DNA of 64,000 nucleotides from the NCBI RefSeq assembly GCF_004664715.2, contig NC_051072.1, forward strand, positions 33,072,642 through 33,136,641, read 5' to 3'. Below, piece by piece: positions 46,163 to 57,990 of this stretch. Under the pieces are notes generated by a model. The model saw nothing but the letters and a program-made list of their open reading frames with translations, was not told the DNA's origin and did no database searches. The DNA comes from Peromyscus leucopus. Lineage: Eukaryota; Chordata; Mammalia; Rodentia; Cricetidae. Position numbers and translations under genes: made by a program. Numbering within the stretch: position 1 is the stretch's first letter; each line of letters opens with the position of its first letter.

Positions 46163-48439
46163 GATATACATATGTGCATTTATGCATATTCTCTCATGCA
46201 TATATCTCTATGAATACATACACACACACTAACTCTAAAGGTTACGCATGCTCATATGTGGAAAGAGAGAAAGAGAGTTACACATGATCTCCAGCAGAAC
46301 TGTTTTCAATTCGCATATTGTAATCCAAACTGCTTTGGACCAATTGCTTTCTGTTCATCTCAAAAAATTAGGTTTCTTCAAAAAGAAATATTCTTTTCAG
46401 AAATTCCTTCAGAAATATAGCTAATTTAATTTCATATCACATGTAAAATAGAATCAAATTTGGCTAATGTGGCTCTCCATGTTGCTTACTATATTTTTTT
46501 AAATCCTTCTACAACAACTGATCAGAAAATGATAAATATTTTTTGAGTATACATGTGTTTATAACAGTAGTAAATAACTTGTCACATTTGAAACCACATG
46601 TAGAGCAATCACAGGTAAAAATCATTCAAACATATAGAGCTTTTTAATTTGTCTTTTGTTTTTGTTTTAAGTAAACAGTTAATAGTGTAATTTCTTGTGA
46701 CTTTTTCAAGGATCCTAAATGTTATTTTATCCATTCTCCCTTTCTTCTGCATTTGCCTCCCTATTCCCTCAAAAGCACCCATTTCCCATTTCCCCTATCA
46801 GATAAATTGTATCCTGTGGTCCTACCCAGGAAAGAATATAGTATCAAAATGTCAGCTCTGAAAACACACACAAAAGTAACCTTATCTGAACTAAACGGGT
46901 GATATGTAGGAATATATATGCACACACATATACATACAGGCATGCAGTAACCATTAGTAAAAGACATGGGCTTGAATTTGAATAAAATATGGGGAAGTTA
47001 TATAGGAAGGTCTTGAGGGAGGAAAGGGAAAGGAACAATACTTTAATTACATTATAAGCTCAAAATTTTTTTTTTAAAAAAGGAGTTTTCAGGACATTAA
47101 TACATTTTCACAACTGCCTCCTGGTATTAGAATTAAAACCAGAGTACATAGAGAACACATTTTTAGAAAAGAGAAAATAATTTAAATATGGGGTGTGAAA
47201 AGAAGGAGCTGTCTCAACGTTCATTGAGCAAAGATTATGGAGGCAGCTGAAGAAGCAGTTGGATGGGCACTCAATAGAGCAAATCAGGAATTTAGAACTT
47301 CTCCAAGTTCGCATTACTAGATCCATGCAGTAGACAGCACCACCAGATCCAGGCAAGGCTAATCTTAGTTACCCCAAAAGTGCAGGTGAAGCTTCTACAG
47401 AAATTAAATTTAACATTATTTAAATTTATTATTCTTAACCAAACACTATTTCATATATATATACATATATATACATATATATATGTATATATATATGTGT
47501 GTGTGTATAATAGATTACATTAGGTGGCTTTTAAAATACACTTTGTTCAGTTATAAGTCAACACTTAAAAAAAGTGAACTAATCTAGCATTCAATTGGAT
47601 TTTTGTACAGTGATAAGGTAAGATAAGTGGGAAATAGTGGGTTAGAACATCTTCATCCTCTCCCCCATCCTTGCTATACAGTGTAATATCTTTGTGTTCA
47701 AGTATATATTTTCCAAAATACGGGAAGGCAATGCTTTGTAACCAGGTAATTCCGTGACTCATGGTTCTTACTGAGTCACACTGCTCTCACTCTGCAGTGC
47801 AACATTGATATTTGGGAAATTCATCCCTTGCGTTTTTCAATTAATCTTTCCTAGCATGTCTACACATTGGAAAAAAATAGCCTTAATTTTAATATAGCAT
47901 AAAATGTTCTATTGAGGAAAACTCTCACCTTCACATTTAATGCTGGAGCTGTGGTTTGATCTGTCCTAGCTTCTTCCATAACTCGATCTGTGCACACATG
48001 GATTTCTCTTCCAAAATACCATACAATAGCTGTAAGTTTTTTTTTTTAATCACAATCTAGCCATTTAAGATAGTTTTCATTTTAAAGAGATAGTCCAGTT
48101 ACATGGGAGCTTTCTGTTTCTCTGAATTGCCAGATTGTTTCCCATAATATACATGCAGCTAGTGTAACAGCCAGGGGGATTAAAATCTCAAGTGCTACAA
48201 GGGGAGAGAGCAGAAGGCCTTCTTTCCATTCTCTTCCTTCTTTCACTAGCAGATTTGATGTTTGCATTTTAAACTCCCACTTTTTAATACGAGGTGACAC
48301 ACTCAGCAGCCTGATGACTGAGATAAAGCATCTGTCCTGGAGTTCTTGCCTCCAGCATATTTTTACATGGGAGACAAATAAAACTGGAAAAGGCTGAAGC
48401 AGAAGTAAAATGTCCTGTTAGTTGTCGTTGCGGTGCAAT
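46163..48439. other. Unique AT-rich DNA with an AT/GT tract
   Basis: An (AT)n/(GT)n tract occupies 47453-47508. No gene or interspersed repeat was recognised elsewhere. Confidence 0.5.
47453..47508 (+). repeat. Compound (AT)n/(GT)n tract
   Basis: Alternating 'atatatacat' units followed by (GT)n; potentially cruciform- or Z-forming. Confidence 0.9.
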
Positions 48440-48680
48440 TTGCCTTAACCATAGACGGTGGCATCTCACAGGTTCTAGGGATCAGCAGTCTTGGGATGGG
48501 TTGGTTTCATTCTCGGCTCAGTCTCACTAAGATGGAAGCTCATATGATGTTGTGTCCTTTTCCAATCTCGGGGCTCACAGGCAGTATTCAGTTCCGTGGT
48601 GATGGGCGGCAGTTATCAGCCAAGAATGTCTCTCGTTTATCGAGACTCTGCTGTTTAGATCATTCCATTAGCTTTCTCAC
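48440..48680 (+). mobile_element. Possible ancient mammalian LTR or interspersed repeat
   Basis: 'tctcacaggttctagggatc', 'ggttggtttcattctcggct', 'tcggggctcacaggcagtat' and 'tcagttccgtggtgatgggc' follow the order of an old mammalian repeat I recognise only in outline. The family name is uncertain and unique sequence is not excluded. Confidence 0.35.
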
Positions 48681-48759
48681 AACATAATTGTTTATGTCCT
48701 TGTTGAAAGAGGGAGTTCTTTTGTCTGTTGCCTCAATTTTCTGTGTTTCTTCCTTTTCA

Positions 48760-48941
48760 ATCCTCCCTCCCTTGCCCTTGCTGCTTTCTGTCCCTCTGTC
48801 TCTTTCTGTCTCATTCTGTCTGTCTGTCCATCTGTCTCCCTCCCTCCCTTCCTCTCTCTCTCCACCTCCACCCTCCCCCTCCTTTCTCCCCCTCCCTCCC
48901 TTCCTCCCCCTCCCTCCCTCTTACCCTCTGTCTTTCTCTCC
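48760..48941 (+). repeat. Long polypyrimidine tract
   Basis: About 180 bases almost purely C and T, with TCTG, CCCT and CT sub-repeats. Open frames of 98-116 residues across it are artefacts of low complexity. Confidence 0.95.
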
Positions 48942-48966
48942 AATGAACAACTTCTATTTAAGACTT

Positions 48967-49140
48967 GCCGGCTGGGTGGCGCTGGCACACGTCTTTACTG
49001 CCAGTACTCGGGAGGCAGAACCAGGAGGAGCTCTTTGAGTCTGGGGCCAGCCTGGACTATAAAGCAAGATCCAGGAGAGGCACCAAAACTACACAGAGAA
49101 ACCCTGTCTCGAAAAAAACAAAACCAACCAAACAAACAAA
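48967..49140 (+). mobile_element. B1 SINE, diverged, first of an inverted pair
   Basis: Starts 'gccggctgggtggcgctggc', contains 'actcgggaggcagaaccagg' and 'acagagaaaccctgtctcga', and ends in an A/C-rich tail that runs into the duplicated target of the next B1. Confidence 0.93.
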
Positions 49141-49148
49141 AATTCAAT

Positions 49149-49150
<2 letters not shown>

Positions 49151-49186
<36 letters not shown>

Positions 49187-49334
49187 TTTTTCGAGACAGG
49201 GTTTCTCTGCGTAGCTTTGCGCCTTTCCTGGAGCTCACTTGGTAGCCCAGGCTGGCCTCGAACTCACAGAGATCCGCCTGGCTCTGCCTCCCGAGTGCTG
49301 GGATTAAAGGCGTGCGCCACCACCGCCCGGCTAG
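49151..49334 (-). mobile_element. B1 SINE, young, second of an inverted pair
   Basis: Poly-T of about 35 bases, then 'cgagacagggtttctctgcg' through to 'caccaccgcccggct'. A 9-bp target duplication, attcaattc, lies at 49142-49150 and 49335-49343. It inserted in the tail region of the preceding B1 in opposite orientation. Confidence 0.96.
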
Positions 49335-49411
49335 ATTCAATTCTTAATAACATTTTCTTAAAATTTTATTTTATTTTTAAAAAAGAGAAAAATATTAAAA
49401 TAACACGTATT

Positions 49412-49461
49412 AATGAGGTGAATGTGGCATTTTAATAATGAGGTGAATGTGACATTTTAAT
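49412..49461 (+). repeat. Tandem duplication, 25-bp unit x 2
   Basis: 'aatgaggtgaatgtggcatt' plus 'ttaat' is followed by the same unit with one change (gtggc to gtgac). Confidence 0.95.
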
Positions 49462-49757
49462 ATACATCTATCTTCTCATTCATTAAGAATCCCATTAAGG
49501 AGAAATATTCAAATTTCTTTTTTCTTATTTTCTAATATATAAAAAATGCATTACTTTGAACTCATATGAGTTGATAACTGTTAATGCATTGACAAACTCA
49601 TCATTTGTCAGCCTACTGTGAAATAGAACATCAGAATTTCTTCTATGTAACTGTAAGTTATACACAGCTATCAAACTGGGTCTATTCCTTCCTCTCCCTG
49701 ATGGGCTCCATATTTGACTTACCAACACTGTACTCCCACCTTCTAGGAGAACGACTT

Positions 49758-49943
49758 GTTTTGTTTTGTTTTGTTTTGTTTTGTTTGTTGTTGTTTTGTT
49801 TCGAGACAGGGTTTCTTTGTGTAGCTTTGTGCCTTTCCTGGAACTCGCTTGGTAGTCCACGCTGGCCTCGAACTCACAGAGATCTACCTGCCTCTGCCTC
49901 CCGAGTGCTGGGATTAAAGGCATGTGCCACCACCGCCTGGCTA
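49758..49943 (-). mobile_element. B1 SINE, young
   Basis: (TTTTG)n tail then antisense B1 ending 'gccaccaccgcctggcta'. The 11-bp target duplication gagaacgactt is at 49747-49757 and 49944-49954. Confidence 0.97.
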
Positions 49944-49954
49944 GAGAACGACTT

Positions 49955-51894
49955 TTTTGATTCCTTCTGTGAATGACTTGCTTATTTGGGCTAAATGAAT
50001 GATCAACACATGCACCCATGTTGTCTCATGTAATTGGACTTTGTTGTTCTTATGGTTAAGTAGTATTACATTGTGTACATGCATTGCAATTTCCAGATCC
50101 ATTCACAAGTGCATGATTAATAATAATTAGTAACATCAGAATATTTTTTTTAATTCAAAGTCAATTTTATTTGGTGCTCATGAAAAACCTTTCACCTTTG
50201 TCTCCTAAGATAATTTAACCTATTATAATTATTTTTTTCCAGACAGTCCAAAATCAATCTAAATAATGTATTAAATGTTATATCCACATTTATACATATG
50301 CAGAAATATTTGATTAGATAATGTAAATATATGCTATTTTGGATGCTAACAAACTCACTTATAAGTTTTCCTAATAAGCATAACCATAGTTTGTATCAAA
50401 TAGGATGTTTCTTTTTGGCTATTGCATTTCTATTGATCTACTGTGCAGTTTGTTCAATTTTGCAAGTAATTCAATTTTTAATGTAAAAGTAAGAATTAGC
50501 AAAAAATAAGTATATCAAAGTGTTACAATGTACTACAGCATTTTAAAAATAGATGACAATCATCATGGAAGAATCCGGTGAGATATATTTACTTCTATTC
50601 AGCCATTTTCAGTTTTCTATTCTTATATATTTTATTTAATTATAATTTAAGAATGGCTTTTCTAAGTCAGTGATATTTAGTTTTGGCTGTCTTTTATCAT
50701 TCACAAAGAGCTTAGACACTTTAATTTTTTTCTACATGTTCATTGTTTTTATTTTTTTCCTTAGAAATCTTCCACTCAAGAAATTTACATGGTGATTGCT
50801 AAGTCTAAAACTTGCTTGTGATTAATGACTTAGATTAAACATTGTCACTCCCTTTTGTGTTCACCAAAGAGGAAGGAAGAAAAGTTGATTCATCTGTATG
50901 CTTTGTTCAGCTAATATATTTCACTTGTCACACATTATGAAGTATTTCTGCCCATCCTGCAGTAAACCTTCTTACATAGATGTTACTCCACTGTATTTGT
51001 AGCAGACTCCCCAAACTTAAATCATGAGGAAGCTGGCTGAGCCAGAATGAAGAATGCAGATGATGTTGGGAGCATAATGAATATCACAGTAAAAGGAAAA
51101 TAGCAACATTACATCAGAAGATTCATTCCCCACATCTGCCATGTCTTCCAAAGGATAAAAGGAAAGGTAACGATTCAGGCTTCTGCACAAAATAAACAAC
51201 TTGAAACTCTAATTTCAGCATCCAAAGTTCACAAACGAGGCTCACTTGGAAACAGTACTCCTGGGTGACTGTGATCCATAGGTGACACATTGCTGTACGT
51301 GCATACAATCCATCTGTTTTGTTATTATTTATAACTGTGTGTACACATATGACCAGTATAAAAGAAGCCCTCTTTTTAATTTTTTTATTTGACTTGTTAA
51401 TGATTTTCTCTTTCAAACTCATTTCATATGTTTTAATCACTAAAATAAAAATTTATCTAAAATACTTTGTCATGGAATTTTCATTATCAAAATATTTTGC
51501 TACAGTAGCAAATCTTATATTATTTTCTCTACTACTAAAACTTGAGTTAGCTTTTGGGGAATGATGTATAATTTGTTCCAAGTAGGTACAGAGTACTTTA
51601 TGATCTGCAGTTAGTTGTGGTTATTATTCTAGAAACATTTCTCTGATCAGTCAGTCCTTTCAGCTCCAGATTCCTTCTGAGTGTCTGAGACATGATAACA
51701 TTTTTTTTCAGTTTCCATAACAAAAGAGACAAAAATATTTAAAGAAGTCTTTATTCTATAGTTTAACTTTTTTCTCCAAAATTTTAGTTCCTGTAATGAA
51801 TGACTAATAGATTTAATTACACATTCTTATATAGATATAATTTATCATCAGATTTCATATACCTGGTTTGGATTCATCGCTAGTACCCCCAGTA
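49955..51894. other. Unique AT-rich DNA, no gene seen
   Basis: Nothing recognised. Open frames of 81 and 105 residues near 51123-51564 are AT-rich and without domains. Confidence 0.5.
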
Positions 51895-52200
51895 AGTATA
51901 TTAGTTAATTTTCTTTTTGTTGTGATTGAATTCCTGACAAGCACAACTTAAGGGAAAATGATCTATTTTAATTTATAGCTGTTTTAGTTCAGTCCATCAT
52001 TGCAAGGAATGTAATGGATTTGGTTGCCTTGTATCACAAGCTAGGAAGAAAATGAATTCTAGATGCCTTCTCATTTTTTCGATTTTCAGAAATCAATACT
52101 ACAAAATGGTGCTACCCACATTTATGGTATATCTTTCCACCTCAACTGTCCCATCTAGAAACCTTCACAGGTAATACCAAGGTGATCTTAGGACTGTAAA
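51895..52200 (+). mobile_element. Possible degenerate rodent interspersed repeat
   Basis: 'tagttaattttctttttgtt', 'gacaagcacaacttaaggga', 'gttttagttcagtccatcat' and 'acaaaatggtgctacccaca' parallel a common rodent repeat that begins 'ttactgttctattgctgtg'. Divergence is high and the family name uncertain. Confidence 0.4.
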
Positions 52201-53519
52201 GATGACAGTCAATATTAATTATGTCATTTTAAAACTTGATAATTTTGTGAAGGTATACTTTCAATTAAATACACTTCTGAATCTGGTAGCCATTATGTGT
52301 CTAACCTAGGAGGAATACCTTTACAAACTTCTACTTCCTTCATTTCAATTTAATATATGTTCCTTGATCTCAAACACCATGTGTAGTACAGCCAGACCCT
52401 GGCACACTGCAGGGAACTCACAGCGATGCTGCAGGATATTTTAAACTTTTAAAGGGGATGAAATGATAACCTGATAAATCTGTTGGAAGAACGTGAATGG
52501 CAAGCCTTTAGTTCAAAAATATTTCTGCATTGGATGGTGCTGCATCCCTTTGATATCACCATGTTCTTGCAAAGCTGAGCTCTCAGTGGCCCCTGTAAAC
52601 AGAACAAGCCACTAGTAACTTTTTATATAATTGGAAATAAGCAAGGTAGGATTTAACTCGATCCCAGTACTGGAGAGTTATTACCGTGCCTGTCAGCTGC
52701 GTGTATATTACTAAGTAATTGTGTTACTCACAATTGAAACAACATGGTATTTAATTTTTTTCTATATATTACTTTCATATAATTATTAAAGATTAGGGCA
52801 AAGTTATTAAAGTTAGGGCAAATACATGCCTTTAAATATTTAGACTTTACATATCCTTTGTTTATAGTGCTCTGCGGTCATTATATAGAGACCAGAGGGT
52901 CTGTGAATAGAGATCATTTGGTAGCCTTTACAGATAGTCATATCTATTTACCCACAAGCTTAAAATAGTTAGAGACCATCTAAATGTTGTTTGCTGTTTT
53001 ATTATTTCCAACTACTATAATACCTGGCATATCATTACCACTCAAATGTTCTTGTTGATTTTGTTTTTCAGTAATGAAATGACATAAATGCTCCTGGTCT
53101 GAAAATCAACTCCTACTGCAGGCATGGAAACTAAGAGAAACAGAGTGTTCCAAAAAAAAAGATCTTTTTCTTAGCAAAAAAAATAAATAAATAAATAAGA
53201 AAAAAAAACAAGGTTTGTGCAAATTTTGAGTGGAAAATCAATTTGGCAGAGGCCTGAATCTATTATGTGAAGAACTCTACATTTTGATCCTTTCAAAAAT
53301 AAGAGAATGCAATTTTTGAAATCAGTTTTGTGGCTGCTTCTGCCAGGACTAAAATTGTTCATCAAATGTGAAATAAAACTATATGAAAGTCAGAAAGGCA
53401 AGTAAGGTCTTCCTATGCGTGATTATAAAAATGTTACTCTTAAAAATACAATTCAAGTAAAAGCCTGTCCACTTTCCCTAACCTTTTCTTGAAGAAAGAG
53501 GCATTAAATTTACTAGAAT
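52201..53519. other. Unique DNA; possible ancient repeat tail at 52980-53060
   Basis: 'ctgttttattatttccaact' followed by 'ataatacctggcatatcatt' and 'actcaaatgttcttgttga' at 52995-53062 resembles the 'gcctggcacatagtaggcac...aaatgtttgttga' tail of old mammalian repeats. A 19-bp near-duplication lies at about 52785-52822. No gene. Confidence 0.4.
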
Positions 53520-53830
53520 TGGTAAAGAAGTATGTTTCAGTGACTAAATATTCCAGATATCATTTGCTACATGATAAGAAATCCCCAAACAGTGCCTTAA
53601 CATGACAATTTGTTTCTCTCTGGATTCTGTGGCTTGCTGGACTCAAATGCTCATGTTCAGTCCTGGGAGTCTGAAATGAAACTACAAAGAGAAAAAAAAA
53701 AACTGTCTTATCTGGGTGTTGGGAGGACCAATAATGTGCCCCTTTCTCACCTGAATGTTTGGAGGCCCAGGGTCTTCTTTGACTATTGGCCCTTAGGATG
53801 GCATTGCTGGGAGAAGTGAAAATTGGTTCA
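53520..53830 (+). mobile_element. Possible ancient mammalian repeat
   Basis: 'ccccaaacagtgccttaaca' then 'tgacaatttgtttctctctg' and 'gattctgtggcttgctggac' resemble the 'cttagtggcttaaaacaacaatttattctctcacgattctgtgg' motif of an old mammalian repeat. The match is partial. Confidence 0.4.
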
Positions 53831-56511
53831 GTGTTTGACTTTCTACATCGTCACCCACCTAATAGTTTACTGATATCACTCACTTTTTAGCAGCAAACTT
53901 TACAGGTACCCTTTGTTTTCATGGCCCAATTACAAGATTTCTTGTATTGTGGCCTTGAAAACTACACAAGGATTTTTTTTTTCCTGTACTGTATTGTCTA
54001 TATGCATGTCAAGGCATCAATTTAAACTCAATGAAAAAGACTGAGCTATCTGGACACTGATATCTGGGGCTGGTATGGAGAATTTGAAGCTACCTTTGAA
54101 GATTACTAGAAAAATAAAACTTGTTGCAAATTTTTAAGATGATCACAATATAAAGAGATAATTGACAGCAAGATTTGTTCCATGGGTAAGAAACTGCTCC
54201 ACTTCAAATAATTCCTTGACAAATGCCCACATTAATGAAAACTGAAAAAATTGACAAAGACCAGATGCCAAAAAAATTGCATTTTTTGTAGTTAAATGAT
54301 CTTGGCATACGGATTTTTTGGGGTCATGATGGGAGGAATTACACCTACCTAGCTCATACTAGAATTTTTTGATTAATATAATTTTATCATTTCCCCTTCC
54401 CTTTCTTCCTTCCAAAACCTGCTGTGTACACCGCTGTCTTGTTCTTTTTACAATCTCTTTTTCTGTATAATTTTTTAAAATTTATATTTATAAAATATAT
54501 TTTGATCCTTATGCTTATACGGTATATATATGTTTACATATACTAAACACACAAATAACAACGTGCCTGTCCAGTCTGTATGTTACTTGTATGTATATGC
54601 TTTCAGTGCTGGCCATTTGGTATTGGTGTTCTCTTCCCTGAGGAAAGCAATTTTACTTACTTTCAGGATTCCCTAGTTGTCAATAATTCTCTGCGAAGAG
54701 CTGAGGCCTCCTGAGCTTGACCTGGTCCATATTATCATGCTTTCTGTTGGCATCATCCTTTAAACCATCTCTTTCCCTTCTAGTCCATTTCCATTCCTTT
54801 GTATCAGCCTCTCATCCCTAGAAACACTTTCTCCCAGAGATGCCCTCCCACCCACCATTGGCAATACCAGGATAGGACTCAGATCAGTGCTGCACTCAAC
54901 TATCATCAGAGAAGCTCTTTTTAATCAGATAGGAATTAACCCAGAGACTCACAAATCAACAAGGTGAAGAGAGTGGTTGACTTTGGAGTACTTAGTCTTA
55001 AATGGCTTGTTTCATCACTTCCTTCCCTCAGGGCTAAGAGACCTATTCAGAAGAGGAGACAGAGAATTCATGGAAATCAAAGGTGGTGGATGACCACATG
55101 GAAACTGTGTCTTCAAGACACAACTGGACTGATGCCCACATGAACTCCCACATACCAGAGCAGCAAGCATTGGGTCTGTACAGTTTCAAACTCGACAGGG
55201 TCTCAGTGCTGAAGGGGAAGGAGACACATGCTCCAATACCCAGCCCCAAAGCTATCTGCCATTGATTCCCAGTGGCAAGAGAAAATAGTTCTCTCTAATC
55301 TAATCTCACTGGGTATATTAAGCACCCTTAGCGTTGGTACTAATGCACAGGAGTAGTCAGTCAAGACAAAATTAATTAAAGGGTATTGTAGACTTTTTGT
55401 CTCATTTTGACGTTTGGGTTATGTCTATTTGTGTTTCTTATTTTGTTTGTTTGTTTTTTAAAGAGGGAGGCAGTGGGGTTAGGCAGATGGTGAGGATCTG
55501 AGAGACATTGAGGAAGGAGAAAAGCATGAACAGAATATATTGCATAAAAAGTTTGCAATTAAAATAAAAGTTTTTCAAAAAGAAAAGAAACCTCTTTACC
55601 ACATCTTTCAGTCTGTTAAACATGAAGTATCAGAGCACTGGGTGGTTCTGGTTATTGTTTTAATCTAGAAATTGTTTCAGGTTTAACGGTAGAGACCAAA
55701 ACACTGAAGTTATCTCTAAGATACAGTATATAGATTAAAATATCAAGTTTATACAAATATGATCAGACGACTTTTGTGTTATGAAAAGAATAATGAATCT
55801 TGTTTGGTATGCACGTATGAATTCACCTGGGAACAGCAGCTTAACATAGTAACAACAACCCTGGACACGTTTAAATATTGGATGACATACTTTAGGTTAT
55901 TAAGTGAAGTTTTTTTGTTGTGAAGTTTTAATGGTAGTCTTAATAACAGCCATATCAGAGGCAGTATGCCCACCATAGCATTAATTCATTGCAATTAAGT
56001 CTATAGATTAATTCTCTGCTGCGATTACAGAGAAGGATCAATGCTTTGTCAAACAAAGAAGCAACATAAAGCTTAACACTAGAATGAGGTGGAAAATAAG
56101 TATTTTTCCTTAAATAAAAACAATTTTAAAATATCTCAACTACAGCTATCTTCATTTCCCTCATACTTTATAAAATAATGTATTAGAAAATATACTATTC
56201 TTTTGTTTGCCTTCTTTTAAAAGTTTTCCCTCACTTTACCACTCTGGCGAAATAACAGACCCTATCAATCATTTTGGTAATCACTTTAGTTATTAATCAT
56301 TGATAACTGACAGGTAATTGGTCATTCATAGTTTGAATTTGGCAATCCGAATAGACACCTTCAACAAAGAGTAGGGATCCAAATCCTGATGTCTTTCATG
56401 GAAGCATCTCACAATTCTAGAAACACTGGTCATTATCGTGCCTTGCTCTGAGACTTATGATGAAATTCCCCAGTAGGAGGATTATATATAAATGTATACC
56501 ATATGTATACA
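53831..56511. other. Unique AT-rich DNA, no gene seen
   Basis: A higher-complexity part at about 54840-55330 includes a 60-residue plus-strand and a 68-residue minus-strand open frame without domains. Nothing else recognised. Confidence 0.5.
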
Positions 56512-56512
56512 T

Positions 56513-56553
<41 letters not shown>
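56512..56553 (+). repeat. (AC)n microsatellite
   Basis: About 21 uninterrupted AC units, likely polymorphic. Confidence 0.97.
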
Positions 56554-56558
<5 letters not shown>

Positions 56559-56716
56559 GTGTATACAGGGATGTCACAAGCACTGCCTTGCTTCATTTAT
56601 AGGGTTTATTCGTTCTTTTCTCTTTGTTTGGCTGATTATTTCAAAATATTTCTACTAGGCTAAATCTCACACATACCTTAATAAAATAAAATTTTATTAC
56701 TTTAAAAATACATTTT

Positions 56717-56862
56717 GCAGGCGGTGGTAGTGCACGCCTTTAATCCCAGAACTGGGGAAGCAGAGGCAGGCAGATCTCTGTGAGTTTGAGGCCAGCCTGT
56801 GCTACAGAGTGAGTTCCAGGAAAGGTGCCAAAGCTACACAGAGAAACTATGTCTCAAAAAAC
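56717..56862 (+). mobile_element. B1 SINE, left copy of nested pair
   Basis: Begins 'gcaggcggtggtagtgcacg' and ends 'ctatgtctcaaaaaac'. Its A-tail is cut short by the next B1. Confidence 0.95.
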
Positions 56863-56864
56863 GT

Positions 56865-57018
56865 GCCGGGCGGTGGTGGTGCACATCTTTAATCCCAGCA
56901 CTCGGGAAGCAGAGGCAGGCCGATCTCTGTGAGTTTGAGGCCAGCCTGGGCTAGCAAGTGAGTTCCAGGAAAGGCGCAAAGCTACACAAAGAAACTCTGT
57001 CTCGAAAAAACCAAAAAA

Positions 57019-57057
<39 letters not shown>

Positions 57058-57071
57058 AAACAAAAAAAAAA
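56865..57071 (+). mobile_element. B1 SINE, right copy of nested pair, with (AAAT)n tail
   Basis: Begins 'gccgggcggtggtggtgcac' two bases after the first copy's tail and ends in an expanded (AAAT)n at 57008-57056 plus A-rich sequence. Same orientation as the first copy, consistent with insertion into its A-tail. Confidence 0.96.
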
Positions 57072-57365
57072 CATTTGCTGAACATTCCCCCTGCACTTTT
57101 AACCCTATGACTTATTTAAAATGTATGAAAAACTTTAGTCATCTGTCTTTCCAACCTTTGTGGTATTGTACAAAAATGAGCAGAATGTCTTAATTGTATA
57201 TTTTCATGTTCATTATCAAGAATTACACTTAAAACATAAGTGTTTGAATGGATAATTAAATACCTTCTTCAAAGGAGTATTTTCATTTTCAGTTTACCCC
57301 CTTTTAGGCTTATAAAAATTAATAAGAACAGATAGTTGATTTTTAATGATTCTGTCATTTATCAT
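57072..57365. other. Unique AT-rich DNA
   Basis: Nothing recognised. Confidence 0.5.
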
Positions 57366-57366
57366 A

Positions 57367-57411
<45 letters not shown>

Positions 57412-57412
57412 C
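57366..57412 (+). repeat. (ATCT)n microsatellite
   Basis: About eleven uninterrupted tetranucleotide units, likely polymorphic. Confidence 0.97.
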
Positions 57413-57454
57413 TATCACACAATCAGAATCAGACATGTGATCATGAAAGCTAAT

Positions 57455-57560
57455 CTTCCTACAATTTGCCAGAGGTAACCTGGAGACCACTGAGCTGGTG
57501 GTGCAGATTTCAATCTGAGGCCTACGTCCTTCAAATGAGCCATTAACATGAGATCCAGTT
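57455..57560 (-). mobile_element. Possible MIR SINE, antisense
   Basis: 'ttgccagaggtaacctggag', 'ccactgagctggtggtgcag' and 'atttcaatctgaggcctacg' parallel the antisense MIR order 'cttgcccaaggtcac', 'agtggcagagccaggatt', 'cccaggtctg'. It is diverged. Confidence 0.45.
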
Positions 57561-57892
57561 CAGGTCAGCATCTGGCTCAGCAATGAGGGAAAGGGAAAAT
57601 GTTCCTCTCCTGCACTTGGTTATGTTCAAGTCCTCAGTGGGTTAGAAAATATCTTATCTACAGAGGCAAGGCCCTTTCCTTTTCTGAGTCCACTGATTAA
57701 ATGCTGATTTCTGTTTCTGGAAATGCCTCCACATACACACAATCAATAATGTTTACCCATGTCTCTGAACACCCCAAGTTAGAATTATCCATCAGAACTC
57801 TGCGTAATCTCTGTGTGAGCAGATTGGTGTGGCTCAAACACTGGGGAGAAAATGATTTTCTCCATCACTCACGTACTGTAAAGCAGCCTTTA

Positions 57893-57990
57893 GTTTTTAG
57901 ATAAGGTCACATTCTGTACTCCAGACTGGGCTCGAACTCATTGCAATTCTGCTACTTCAGCTCCACAGTCATAAGCCACAGCATCTGTTC
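57893..57990 (-). mobile_element. Old B1 or proto-B1 fragment, antisense
   Basis: 'gtactccagactgggctcga', 'actcattgcaattctgctac' and 'cataagccacagcatctg' are a decayed antisense 7SL-derived monomer. Confidence 0.6.

Noticed and set aside
48688..49435. Open frames of 98-156 residues on both strands
   Set aside because: They cover a polypyrimidine tract and the inverted B1 pair; there is no independent coding evidence.
49525..50019. 164-residue minus-strand open frame and the 123-residue frame opposite
   Set aside because: Both are built on the B1 at 49758-49943.
57366..57412. CRISPR-like regular repeats
   Set aside because: They are tetranucleotide microsatellites with no spacers; the sequence is vertebrate.
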